Source: Symbiodinium natans (Eukaryota > Sar > Dinophyceae > Suessiales > Symbiodiniaceae). From it: a stretch of 64,000 nt of DNA. Of this stretch, positions 48,875-58,884 are shown piece by piece; the first letter of the stretch is position 1; each line of letters begins with the position of its first letter. The DNA lies in contig CAJNDS010002365.1 in the NCBI GenBank assembly GCA_905221605.1, forward strand, positions 124,001-188,000, read 5' to 3'. The position numbers and the translations under genes are program-made. Below the pieces are notes generated by a model. The model was not told the origin of the DNA, did no database searches, and saw only the letters and a list, made by a program, of their open reading frames with translations.

Positions 48875-50888
48875 GCTCCGACTCTTGCTATCTCTTTCTT
48901 CCTTGCTCCCTTCCTGTTTCGTGTCCTCCCTATCTCACTGTACAGCACAAACAGCTGCCACGAAACTCTTTCCTCAATGTAAGATGCTGTGCTACCTCCT
49001 CCAAGACCCAGGCTGCTCTGCAAGGATAAGTTCGGAATCTACATCTGCAGACCCTACGACCTCAAACGCCCCCTGCCTCGCCAGCGCCGGCGGCAGGCCC
49101 AGTGGAGAGTGCAAAGCACAGCTGGCGTAGCAACACCTCTTGCAGGAATCTGACAAACGTCCAGGTGCAAGTTGTCGGCAAGCTTTGCTGGGGAACCCCA
49201 TCGTAGAAATCATGTCGTCTGCCAACTATGGCGCAGCTTTCGCACCTTGGTGGAACTTGCTGCGTAGGCAGCTGCCACTGGAACTGCTGCTGCCACCTTC
49301 GAGATTAAATAGATGCGCAGCGCCAGCCAACAAAAAAAAACTGGGGCCAGTAGATGTCGTTGCTCGATTCAGCAGTGACATTAACCTCCCCCCCCCAATA
49401 ATTGTTGTTCCAATCACTCCCCTCCCCTCTTCATCAACAATTGCAGAGCTCCCCCGCCCTTAGCTGATTTATACGGAAATGCAAACAATCAATCCGTAAA
49501 AACTGAAGACAGCGTGCGAATTCAGTCACTGCGTTCCTTCACTGATTATCGAGCGTTTTTGGTTCTGTTCACGAAAGTAGAAAGATGATGAGCATTGATG
49601 ATTTCGACGGTTGGTGAGCTCGGTTTCAAATTCTTCACGGTTTGCGAGAACCCTTAGTGAATTCATCCAACGGATTTAACTCTGAGATGGACTAGCGATC
49701 AATTCTCAATAATATAGTCAGCAGTTGGTGTTTGATGGTTGGCTGGCGGTGACCCCCTTCCCCCCACCCGCCCCCCGCTCGAATCAGAGGCTGGGGTCTC
49801 CCAAAAAGCCTCTAAAAGCAGAGTGGCCTTTAACAAGCAAAGGAAGCTGTTATTGGCATTGCGCTTTCTATATGTATGCTTTTGAGGTAGAGCAAGCATT
49901 TCTCAAAAGCAACTATGCTTTGAAACCCGATTGACGAAGCCTGATCGAAAGACAATGTGACACCACTGGTACCGGGCATTGCTTGAATGCGTAGCGCCTG
50001 CCGTCCACCCTGGAAGCTTCAAGGGGGGTGGCTCTCTGCGCGGCAGCAGAACCTTCGGAACTGTGGATTAGGCACAAGATGGCACACACCAGCCCACGAT
50101 GAATCTCAAAACCGTATGGCTGAAAGCCGAGGGTGAGGGATCTGTTTCCACTCTCTGGCAAACTGGACCGGGAGTTCCAGTGCGAAGGCACCTGAGCTCC
50201 CGGAGGGCGCCCTGCTCGGAGCTCCATGTCCTCGAATGGAACGGAGCCTGCACGGAAAAAGAAAAGGGGCTCTTGGCTCTCTTGAGATGGCACAAAAATC
50301 CCATCACACGGAACATGGCGTGCCCGGCCTCAAGGCAAAATTGTCCACAATCTGGCTGTCACTAATGTTGAGCCAAGATCGGACAGCGACTTGGAGTCCG
50401 ATAAGAGCGGACGAGCTAAAGGAAATTCAAGAGGTGTCTCAGCTTCCTGCCACTGCAATTTTTTTGAGGATATGCTGCTGAGTAAGCTCATGCTTGCAAC
50501 CGAATCTTGTCAACTTAACTCAATAAACCTACAATTGATGTGCTTCCTCCACATGCTTCTGTCACTTCTGTCAGCTGGAAGCTTGCCAGAACCCGGCGAC
50601 TCCGGCTCTCCTGTGTAACGATGTAGCCAACGCACCACTTCGAGTCAAAGACGCAGACTTCAATGGCAGACCTTCATGTGCAAAGTTGTGCGCCATGATG
50701 TGACACATGCCGGCTTTGACCAGGACACGGTTCGCTTATTCATGGGACATGACGACTACGAGCTGTCTGTGTGTGTGTGTGTGTATGCGCATGCTTGTGT
50801 GTGTGTGTGTGTGTGCTTTTGGGTGGGTGGGTGTCTGGATGTTCATTCGACACACCCGAAGGTTGGGGCGGGTTTGCAAGAGGTGGCA
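48875..50888. other. no gene supported
   Basis: A minus-strand open stretch at 50110-50250 follows a CGTGCAG acceptor, but two frames are equally plausible. A GT microsatellite lies at 50766-50815. Confidence 0.35.
50766..50815. repeat. GT microsatellite
   Basis: Two (GT)n runs separated by ATGCGCATGCTT. Confidence 0.9.
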
Positions 50889-51212
50889 CTACTTTTTCTT
50901 GGGACTGGGGAGTGAGGACTGCCGAACAATTTCCGCACCGAAGGGTGATACATCGATTTTGCCTTTGTCTGTGCAAAAGCATATAGGGGTTTACGCTATT
51001 AGGGGTACCTTATTAAGGCCTACTATTTGATACTATTTGGGGGTCTACATTCGGGGTGCCCTATTATCATAAACCCCCATATGATTTCAGGTAGGAACCG
51101 ATGCTGGGAGCTGGGCCCTGGTCGCCACTGCTCCCTTGGCCGGGCCTCACACAAGCCATAGAAGTTGTCGAAATGTGGAAGCGGACACCAAGCTTTGCCA
51201 TCATCAAACACA
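50889..51212 (-). CDS. putative gene end containing an introner-like MITE
   Basis: After TGTGTAG, one leftover base and 43 codons read VFDDGKAWCPLPHFDNFYGL... to SSQHRFLPEI, then the element 50985-51077. Removing the element plus one ATATG copy continues the frame for 31 codons (ICFCTDKGKIDVSPFGAEIV... to SPKKK) and a TAG at 50889. Alternatively, GT-AG splicing from the element's GGGG|GTTTATG to TTTTGCACAG enters another long open frame (GQRQNRCITLRCGNCSAVLT...). Both are plausible. No family assigned. Confidence 0.45.
50985..51077. mobile_element. introner-like MITE, copy 3 (93 bp)
   Basis: Ends AGGGGTTTACGCTATTAGGG and (reverse strand) GGGGTTTATGATAATAGGGC, flanked by a perfect 5-bp duplication CATAT (50980-50984, 51078-51082). 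Same family as copies at 39106 and 43984. Confidence 0.8.
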
Positions 51213-53099
51213 CTACACACACATCAGCTGCAACATTTCAATGCGCAGACGGCCTCATTGCAATAGCTGTCCCTTGTCGATCAGATCAACCAAACCCGAA
51301 GCAAGCATCCTACCCCCAACCACAGCGCTATCCGTCTTCTCTCATGACAAGGAACGAAAAGGTGTAATTCTCCTACACTCAGAAGGAAACCCACAATGGA
51401 TACAGCTTGAAGTTGATTGCTTGCCTAATAGGCTGCCGCAGACGTTGCAGGTGCATGCAACCCTAAAATCGTGCCTTCAGCAGCTGTGGATCCTGCAACG
51501 CCATTGAAGCCTCCGAACGTCCTCATGCAAGGAGCATGCATTCATGGGGAGACTATACCTCATCCATCTGTTGAAAAAGCTTCTTGCAGCCGGGAAGCGT
51601 TGGCATGCAGCGCGTCGTCCAATTAAGCGTCGCTGCTACATCAACCATACACCGTGTTTTACACCTGCTCTGTGCGCTCGCAGAACACTGACCTGAATGT
51701 CAGTGCTTGGCTGCTCAAGATGCCGAAACGCAAGTCCAGTCTAGTCGGACAATAAGTCCGGGTACACTGAAACGAAGGTGTGTCGTCGCCCTATGCTGCT
51801 CCATGAATGCTGGAGCCAAGACATGTCTTCGCCGAGCACCACTTATTTGCACCAATAGTTCTGGTGTACAGGTCTTTCATCTTGCATCTGCACTGTTGCA
51901 CCAAGCGGAATAAGTAGGAATGTGTTCTGCGCTCAAGCGAGCATGGATGAAATTGCAGTAGCCATCATTTTCAATGGACATCAGGAAAGCCATAAAGCAC
52001 AATGTTCGAGCTTTTTTGCAGACTCGATGAGCAGGTGGTTACTCACTGCTCTTCCGGACACAGCAGCGTCGCCGTCAAGGAGTGCTCCAGCTTGCTATTC
52101 TCATGTTCAAGAATAGCAAGAACAAGAGAGAAATCGCAATTTTCATCGCAGAAATACATATGTAGTCGAGCAACACCACGAATGGTGACGATAACAATCT
52201 TAGTTTTTATATAACAGACCAAACAAATATTGATTACAATCATGATCTTCAAGTTACGAAGAAACTAGTGATAAGTCTACACGACAATGAAGGCAACAAT
52301 GGTCGTCATGACAAGAACAGTAGCTGTTCAAGCATAACTATGAAACACTGTGCCATCACCAAAGGATTCTACGGTGCCACACCAACACTGTGCTTCATTC
52401 TCGCGGCCTGCTCGCGTTTTAGGCCTAGACCAACATCGCGCTCTCGCCCACCAGGCGCCGGTGTGGCCGTGCTTGCCGCCCTCCAAACTTTCTGGGCTTT
52501 TGGATTTCTGGACTTGCGACCTGCCCAACTGTCTGTCGTTGCTTTTGGAAGTCTTGGCTCGCGATATGAAGCAGGGTATATATTTCTTGTACACCCAAAA
52601 GGACACCCGGTCTATACACTCACCAATATTAAAAAGGAACCTTATATACACTCACCAATAAAAGCAATATAAACCCTACTTCATATGACTTCTGGGGCTC
52701 ACAGTCTCCCAGTGTTTGGGGTGCATGCTGGCAGCATGATGGTAACAGGAAGATGTGACAAAAAGCGATCATGATAGAACTCATCATGAGCACATCATCA
52801 TCCAACCAGCTGCAGGGAGCAGATTCCTTCCCACACCGTTGGGGGAAACCGGATATTCTTGAGCCTCTTGGTCTTCCATGGCAAAAGGACAGTCATGGTA
52901 GTAAGAAGCCAATAAGAGCAGTGTTGGGAATAAAAGTGAAGAGTGCGAGCTCTATCTAGGCCAAGCCGTCTCGTAGCCACTCCTGCGCAGAAGAACATGA
53001 CCAGCGCAGAAAGTTCTTTGGAGATAGCAAGAGATGTCGTCCCGAACTCCTTGCAGACACACTCGCAAAGGGCATTCTTCAGGTGCCAGTGCTTGGACC
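51213..53099. other. no gene supported
   Basis: Unassigned sequence between the last single-copy locus and the edge of the rhodopsin array. No tandem or telomere repeats of note. Confidence 0.35.
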
Positions 53100-53806
53100 A
53101 CACTTTTCAACGACAAGTTTCCAGCACTAAGCCCTCCGAGAATGCACACGTCCGGTGGCTTCCCCATCATTTCGCCTGCCACATGCCAGGGATGATGCAT
53201 GTCACAATGCCGTGCAACAAGCACAAAAACCTGCAAATGACAAAGATACATAACTACATGCTAAGCATTGCATGCCCCTATACACCTTTATGGTGCCACG
53301 AACATGGCATGGCAATTTGACAAGGTCCTGCAAGCCTGCCAAACACGAGAGATAGTCCGTTTTGCGCCCGTCAACACTTCCTTGTTCATAAGTGCTCGAA
53401 CACAGCTTCGCCGTGCAGCTGAAAACAACAATGCCCTGGCTCGCTGAAACCGGAATTCCACACCGTTCTCACGGAGCATCAGGAGATGGAATGAACCTCC
53501 CTTCAGGGCTTGAGAAAAACGTCGGTGATGCATGCCAGTTCGGCGAAACTGTTCCACAACGGTTCCGCAGTGGCGATTGTTGCCAACTCACTCCTTGCCA
53601 CTCGCCCAGTGGGCTCAGTAAGCTTTGTCCTTGACGTGGCACTGAGCACCTTCAGCCGAACAGGTTGCCTTGGAGAGCACTGTAGAGTGACGAAGCATGA
53701 AGGGGAGAGAGTCTTAGTGGCAGGGCGAAAGCTCCCAGCTTCGCCTCTCCGAGCCTAAAGTACTTAAAACAACCTCTTGAGATGCAGCAACGGCAGCATG
53801 GATATC
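53100..53806. repeat. terminal spacer of the rhodopsin array without its gene
   Basis: Diverged homologue of the inter-gene spacers. 53105-53175 matches the 58172-58245 block (TTTCAACGA.AAGTTTCCAGC..., GGCTTCCCC). 53385-53480 matches 58612-58700 (GAACACAGCTTCGC.GTGCAG). From about 53580 to 53806 it is nearly identical to the other copies' 3' flanks. No rhodopsin sequence follows toward lower coordinates, so the array bre­aks off here. Confidence 0.75.
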
Positions 53807-54808
53807 TTAAAGCTTCTCCAAGCCTAAAGAATTCAAAGCAAACTCTCGAGATGCAAATTCACTTGGGTGAGATCTCTCTTCAAGCCAAGGTGCCACGACG
53901 AAGCCTTCCATGCCGATTTTGGAGATGCAGTCCAAAATGCAGAGCAGGGCATCTTCCATTCCTTTGGAGATCAGCCCTGCATGAGCCCGTCCCAAGAGCA
54001 CCACGACCGGATAGCCCGACCATGAGATGATGGTCAGCCATTCCAAGCGGGAAAAGAGCAACTGAACGTCGGCCGGCCTATTCTTCACGGTGCCGTTGGC
54101 GACATCGACCTGCAAAGCTGCAATCATGAGGGCGAAGAAGAACACGGATGAGAAGAACCAGAGGTACTTCAAGCCCACTTTCGCTTTGGGCACAATCATT
54201 GCAGCCACAATTCCTCCCGTCAACATCATGAGATCGCAGCCGATGACCATGAAGAAGGTGTGCTTTTCGGCCCCGCCAATCATGCACAACTCGAAGAGCA
54301 TCAACGGTGTAGTGGTGATCCAATCGATGTATCTGATCACTGGGACCTTTCTGCCACCGATTGTAACATCACCCATGCCAGTGACCTTTGCCAAGTAGGC
54401 CAAAGCAGCGATCACCATCACGAAGAAGGTGACCACATAGGCTTCGGGATGCACATGCCGGATCCACAGTGCCAGCAACACCACGGATGCGAGGGTAAAG
54501 AGGATCTGGACCACCCAAGCCACAACGTGAGCAAATTTGTAGGTCCACCATTTGTGCTGGCTGCTGTTCACCGTCTCCTGCCGCTGCGACAGCCTGTGCC
54601 CGATTGTTTCTAGGGGAATTGAAAGAAGGGATGGCTTCTTCGACGGGAGCTCCGCGGGTTCTGTCTCCGATGGCTTCTTCGAAGTTATTTCGGTGCTTCC
54701 CGAATCTTCTTCTGGAGTCTCGAAGTTCATCCTTTCGATCATTGCCTCAATGTCTTCAACCTCTTCCATCTCTTCACATGACCAAGACTCATTCTTGGCA
54801 CCCTTCAT
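53807..54808 (-). CDS. microbial (type I) rhodopsin, proton-pump type, copy 1
   Basis: Intronless, 333 residues, seven membrane segments (about 91-117, 124-143, 157-180, 185-208, 214-234, 257-275, 285-307). Helix C reads RYIDWITTTPLMLFEL: Arg159, proton acceptor Asp162, Thr166 and Glu173 in the donor position, the Asp/Thr/Glu pattern of proteorhodopsin-like outward proton pumps. Asp293 and Lys297 (LDCISK) form the counter-ion and retinal Schiff-base site. WSGYP (263-267) lines the retinal pocket. Met at the proteorhodopsin-105 position suggests green absorption. The soluble acidic tail (1-75) is specific to copies 1-2. The first ATG is at 54808; upstream in-frame codons are not ATG. Light-driven H+ export across a cellular or vacuolar membrane is inferred from motifs. 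Ends at LEKL, unlike copies 3-6. Confidence 0.93.
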   Translation of the reverse strand: MKGAKNESWSCEEMEEVEDIEAMIERMNFETPEEDSGSTEITSKKPSETEPAELPSKKPSLLSIPLETIGHRLSQRQETVNSSQHKWWTYKFAHVVAWVVQILFTLASVVLLALWIRHVHPEAYVVTFFVMVIAALAYLAKVTGMGDVTIGGRKVPVIRYIDWITTTPLMLFELCMIGGAEKHTFFMVIGCDLMMLTGGIVAAMIVPKAKVGLKYLWFFSSVFFFALMIAALQVDVANGTVKNRPADVQLLFSRLEWLTIISWSGYPVVVLLGRAHAGLISKGMEDALLCILDCISKIGMEGFVVAPWLEERSHPSEFASREFALNSLGLEKL

Positions 54809-54872
54809 GATCCTCAACCGTAGGGCTCAACAAGGTCTGAGATGCAACTGAAAACTGATGAAACATGAATCA

Positions 54873-54880
54873 CTTGAGCC
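54873..54880 (-). promoter_or_regulatory. possible relic spliced-leader end, copy 1
   Basis: Minus strand reads CTTCCGGCTCAAG, whose last eight bases equal the 3' end of the dinoflagellate spliced leader (..TTTTGGCTCAAG), 64 nt upstream of the ATG. Compatible with a retro-integrated trans-spliced cDNA or a trans-splice acceptor zone. Confidence 0.4.
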
Positions 54881-55437
54881 GGAAGCATGCCCAAGAGCAC
54901 TCATCATCCTGAGGCGTCCCTGAATTGACGATCTCCAGAATGGGTTCTGCACTTAAGCAACGCCGCTAAACACGCCACATTCATGACTGGACTACTGGAC
55001 AAGGACATGCAAGCGACTTTTCGTTGCGCATCTGTCTGTTCTTGCTGGTATAGAAGTGCTCGAACACAGCTTCGCTGTGCAGCTGAAAGCATGATGCCCC
55101 GGAGATGACATGTACCTCCTTGTGAAGGGGCTTGAGAAAATCATCTTTGCTGCCAGTTCTTCGAAAATCTTTGGCGAACAAGGTTCACGGTGGCAGACTT
55201 CAAAGCTGTGTTGCCAACTCACTCCTTGCCACTCGCCCAGTGGGCTCAGTAAGCTTTGTCCTTGACGTGGCACTGAGCACCTTCAGCCGAACAGGTTGCC
55301 TTGGAGAGCACTGTAGAGTGACGAAGCATGAAGGGGAGAGAGTCTTAGTGGCAGGGCGAAAGCTCCCAGCTTCGCCTCTCCGAGCCTAAAGTACTTAAAA
55401 CAACCTCTTGAGATGCAGCAACGGCAGCATGGATATC
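54881..55437. other. spacer between rhodopsin copies 1 and 2
   Basis: About 630 bases from start of copy 1 to stop of copy 2 including the 5' leader. The right half is the 3' flank of copy 2, nearly identical to the other 3' flanks. No promoter motif could be identified. Confidence 0.6.
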
Positions 55438-56439
55438 TTAAAGCTTCTCCAAGCCTAAAGAATTCAAAGCAAACTCTCGAGATGCAAATTCACTTGGGTG
55501 AGATCTCTCTTCAAGCCAAGGTGCCACGACGAAGCCTTCCATGCCGATTTTGGAGATGCAGTCCAAAATGCAGAGCAGGGCATCTTCCATTCCTTTGGAG
55601 ATCAGCCCTGCATGAGCCCGTCCCAAGAGCACCACGACCGGATAGCCCGACCATGAGATGATGGTCAGCCATTCCAAGCGGGAAAAGAGCAACTGAACGT
55701 CGGCCGGCCTATTCTTCACGGTGCCGTTGGCGACATCGACCTGCAAAGCTGCAATCATGAGGGCGAAGAAGAACACGGATGAGAAGAACCAGAGGTATTT
55801 CAAGCCCACTTTCGCTTTGGGCACAATCATTGCAGCCACAATTCCTCCCGTCAACATCATGAGATCGCAGCCGATGACCATGAAGAAGGTGTGCTTTTCG
55901 GCCCCGCCAATCATGCACAACTCGAAGAGCATCAACGGTGTAGTGGTGATCCAATCGATGTATCTGATCACTGGGACCTTTCTGCCACCGATTGTAACAT
56001 CACCCATGCCAGTGACCTTTGCCAAGTAGGCCAAAGCAGCGATCACCATCACGAAGAAGGTGACCACATAGGCTTCGGGATGCACATGCCGGATCCACAG
56101 TGCCAGCAACACCACGGATGCGAGGGTAAAGAGGATCTGGACCACCCAAGCCACAACGTGAGCAAATTTGTAGGTCCACCATTTGTGCTGGCTGCTGTTC
56201 ACCGTCTCCTGCCGCTGCGACAGCCTGTGCCCGATTGTTTCTAGGGGAATTGAAAGAAGGGATGGCTTCTTCGATGGGAGCTCCGCGGGTTCTGTCTCCG
56301 ATGGCTTCTTCGAAGTCATTTCGGTGCTTCCCGAATCTTCTTCTGGAGTCTCGAAGTTCATCCTTTCGATCATTGCCTCAATGTCTTCAACCTCTTCCAT
56401 CTCTTCACATGACCAAGACTCATTCTTGGCACCCTTCAT
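55438..56439 (-). CDS. microbial rhodopsin, proton-pump type, copy 2
   Basis: 333 residues, identical to copy 1 except one conservative change in the N-terminal tail (Ile to Met in GSTE[I/M]TSKKP). All functional residues (Arg159, Asp162, Thr166, Glu173, Asp293, Lys297) are kept. Terminates at LEKL because the run in its last codons is one base shorter than in copies 3-6. Intronless; ATG at 56439. Confidence 0.93.
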   Translation of the reverse strand: MKGAKNESWSCEEMEEVEDIEAMIERMNFETPEEDSGSTEMTSKKPSETEPAELPSKKPSLLSIPLETIGHRLSQRQETVNSSQHKWWTYKFAHVVAWVVQILFTLASVVLLALWIRHVHPEAYVVTFFVMVIAALAYLAKVTGMGDVTIGGRKVPVIRYIDWITTTPLMLFELCMIGGAEKHTFFMVIGCDLMMLTGGIVAAMIVPKAKVGLKYLWFFSSVFFFALMIAALQVDVANGTVKNRPADVQLLFSRLEWLTIISWSGYPVVVLLGRAHAGLISKGMEDALLCILDCISKIGMEGFVVAPWLEERSHPSEFASREFALNSLGLEKL

Positions 56440-56503
56440 GATCCTCAACCGTAGGGCTCAACAAGGTCTGAGATGCAACTGAAAACTGATGAAACATGAA
56501 TCA

Positions 56504-56511
56504 CTTGAGCC
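56504..56511 (-). promoter_or_regulatory. possible relic spliced-leader end, copy 2
   Basis: GGCTCAAG on the minus strand, 64 nt upstream of the ATG, same context as copy 1. Confidence 0.4.
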
Positions 56512-56913
56512 GGAAGCATGTCCAAGAGCACTCATCGTCCTGAGGCGTCGCTGAATTGACGATCTCCAGAATGGGTTCTGCACTTAAGCAACGCCGCTAA
56601 ACACGCCACATTCATGACTGTACTACTGGACAAGGACATGCAAGCGACTTTTCGTTGCGCATCTGTCTGTTCTTGCTGGTATAGAAGTGCTCGAACACAG
56701 CTTCGCTGTGCAGCTGAAAGCATGATGCCCCGGAGATGACATGTACCTCCTTGTGAAGGGGCTTGAGAAAATCATCTTTGCTGCCGGTTCCCCGAAAATC
56801 TTTGGCGAACAAGGTTCACGGTGGCAGACTTAAAAGCTGTGTTGCCAACTCACTACATGCCACTCGCCCGGCAGGCTTAGTAAGCTTTGTCCTTGACGTG
56901 GCACTGAGCACCT

Positions 56914-58020
56914 TCAGCCGAACAGGTTGCCTTGGAGAGCACTGTAGATTGACGAAGCATGAAAGGGAGAGAGTCTTAGTGGCAGGGCGAAAGCTCCCAG
57001 CTTCGCCTCTCCGAGCCTAAAGTACTTAAAACAACCTCTTGAGATGCAGCAACGGCAGCATGGATATCTTAAAAGCTTCTCCAAGCCTAAAGAATTCAAA
57101 ACAAACTCTCGAGATGCAAATTCACTTGGGTGAGATCTCTCTTCAAGCCAAGGTGCCACGACGAAGCCCTCCATGCCGATTTTGGAGATGCAGTCCAAAA
57201 TGCAGAGCAGGGCATCTTCCATTCCTTTGGAGATCAGCCCTGCATGAGCCCGTCCCAAGAGCACCACGACCGGATAGCCCGACCATGAGATGATGGTCAG
57301 CCATTCCAAGCGAGAAAAGAGCAACTGAACGTCGGCCGGCCTATTCTTCACGGTGCCGTTGGCGACATCGACCTGCAAAGCTGCAATCATGAGGGCGAAG
57401 AAGAACACGGATGAGAAGAACCAGAGGTACTTCAAGCCCACTTTCGCTTTGGGCACAATCATTGCAGCCACAATTCCTCCCGTCAACATCATGAGATCGC
57501 AGCCGATGACCATGAAGAAGGTGTGCTTTTCGGCCCCGCCAATCATGCACAACTCGAAGAGCATCAACGGTGTAGTGGTGATCCAATCGATGTATCTGAT
57601 CACTGGGACCTTTCTGCCACCGATTGTAACATCACCCATGCCAGTGACCTTTGCCAAGTAGGCCAAAGCAGCGATCACCATCACGAAGAAGGTGACCACA
57701 TAGGCTTCGGGATGCACATGCCGGATCCACAGTGCCAGCAACACCACGGATGCGAGGGTAAAGAGGATCTGGACCACCCAAGCCACAACGTGAGCAAATT
57801 TGTAGGTCCACCATTTGTGCTGGCTGCTGTTCACCGTCTCCTGCCGCTGCGACAGCCTGTGCCCGATTGTTTCTAGGGGAATTGAAAGAAGGGATGGCTT
57901 CTTGGACGGGAGCTCCGTCAGATCCGTCTCTGACGGCTTCTCCGAGCCCATCATTGCTTCAATGTCTTCAACCTCACCCGCTTTTTGGGGAGAGCTCGTC
58001 TCGTCCTTGGCACCAGTCAT
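56914..58020 (-). CDS. microbial rhodopsin with C-terminal extension, copy 3
   Basis: 368 residues. N-terminus MTGAKDETSSPQKAGEVEDI.. is 17 residues shorter than in copies 1-2 (no FETPEEDSGSTE stretch). Core residues: Arg142, Asp145, Thr149, Glu156, Asp276, Lys280. One extra base near the old stop shifts the frame after LEKL and adds 52 residues (LRYPCCRCCISRGCFKYFRL...), Cys/Arg rich, ending at TGA in what is 3' flank in copies 1-2. The frame is open upstream to 58152, but I choose 58020 because it aligns with the start of copies 1-2, lies just after the spliced-leader-like octamer, and the upstream part is frameshifted in copy 4. Confidence 0.9.
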   Translation of the reverse strand: MTGAKDETSSPQKAGEVEDIEAMMGSEKPSETDLTELPSKKPSLLSIPLETIGHRLSQRQETVNSSQHKWWTYKFAHVVAWVVQILFTLASVVLLALWIRHVHPEAYVVTFFVMVIAALAYLAKVTGMGDVTIGGRKVPVIRYIDWITTTPLMLFELCMIGGAEKHTFFMVIGCDLMMLTGGIVAAMIVPKAKVGLKYLWFFSSVFFFALMIAALQVDVANGTVKNRPADVQLLFSRLEWLTIISWSGYPVVVLLGRAHAGLISKGMEDALLCILDCISKIGMEGFVVAPWLEERSHPSEFASREFVLNSLGLEKLLRYPCCRCCISRGCFKYFRLGEAKLGAFALPLRLSPFHASSIYSALQGNLFG

Positions 58021-58884
58021 GATCGGCGGGCGAAGGGCTTGTTTACAACAGCTGAGGAGTTGCAACTGAAAACTGGGCCGCTTGAGCCCCATGTCCAGGC
58101 GCAAGAGTCTTGAGGTGCAGCTGACTCGACAAACTGCCATCATGAGTTCCATGCTGATCGCCGGTTGCTAACTGTGATTTTCAACGACCAGTTTCCAGCG
58201 CGAGGCCTCAGTTTCCGTTGGCTTCCCCTTGGCCGCACCTGCTAGCTGCAGGGTCGTGCATGGAAGGCTCGTTCGTCAGCTCTAGCACAACAAGCGCATC
58301 CCAAAGGACAACCGTGCCACCTAAGGATCCAACAATGGCACCAAAAACTGCAGATGCGGTGACTGTGGCTCATGATAGCATTGGTTGCGGAGCATGGTTC
58401 AAGGAACTTGCCCCATGAACAATCCGAAGAAAGCATTCCGCCATGTTCGGCCTGTGGGTCTTCTCCTCCTCATTTCCATAGCACATTTCAGACTTGACCT
58501 GGCATGCATCTATCGGGATCGAAGTTACGCGAAGCAACGCCGCCATGTAAACATTCCACAACCATGAATGGGCAAGGACATGCAAGCTTTCGTTGCGCGT
58601 CCGTCCGTCCTTGCTTGTTCATAACTGCTTGAACACAGCTTCGCTGTGCAGCTGAAAACATGATGCCCTGGCTCGACAGAATCCGAATTCTGCACGGCCT
58701 CCGGAGATGACATGTACCTCCTTGTGAAGGGGCTTGAGAAAATCATCTTTGCTGCCAGTTCCCCGAAAATCTTTGGCGAACAAGGTTCACGGTGGCAGAC
58801 TTAAAAGCTGTGTTGCCAACTCACTACATGCCACTCGCCCGGTAGGCTTAGTAAGCTTTGTCCTTGACGTGGCACTGAGCACCT
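58021..58884. other. spacer between rhodopsin copies 3 and 4
   Basis: 864 bases. It contains the leader region, a block (58172-58600) shared with the 4/5 and 5/6 spacers and the terminal spacer near 53100, and the 3' flank of copy 4. Short open frames in it are conserved only because the spacers are. Confidence 0.6.
58081..58088 (-). promoter_or_regulatory. possible relic spliced-leader end, copy 3
   Basis: Minus strand reads CATGGGGCTCAAG against leader end CATTTTGGCTCAAG, 60 nt upstream of the ATG. Confidence 0.45.

Noticed and set aside
58021-58152. Longer N-terminus for rhodopsin copies 3-6 (MELMMAVCRVS...)
   Set aside because: The extension crosses the spliced-leader-like octamer, is frameshifted in copy 4, and has no counterpart in copies 1-2.
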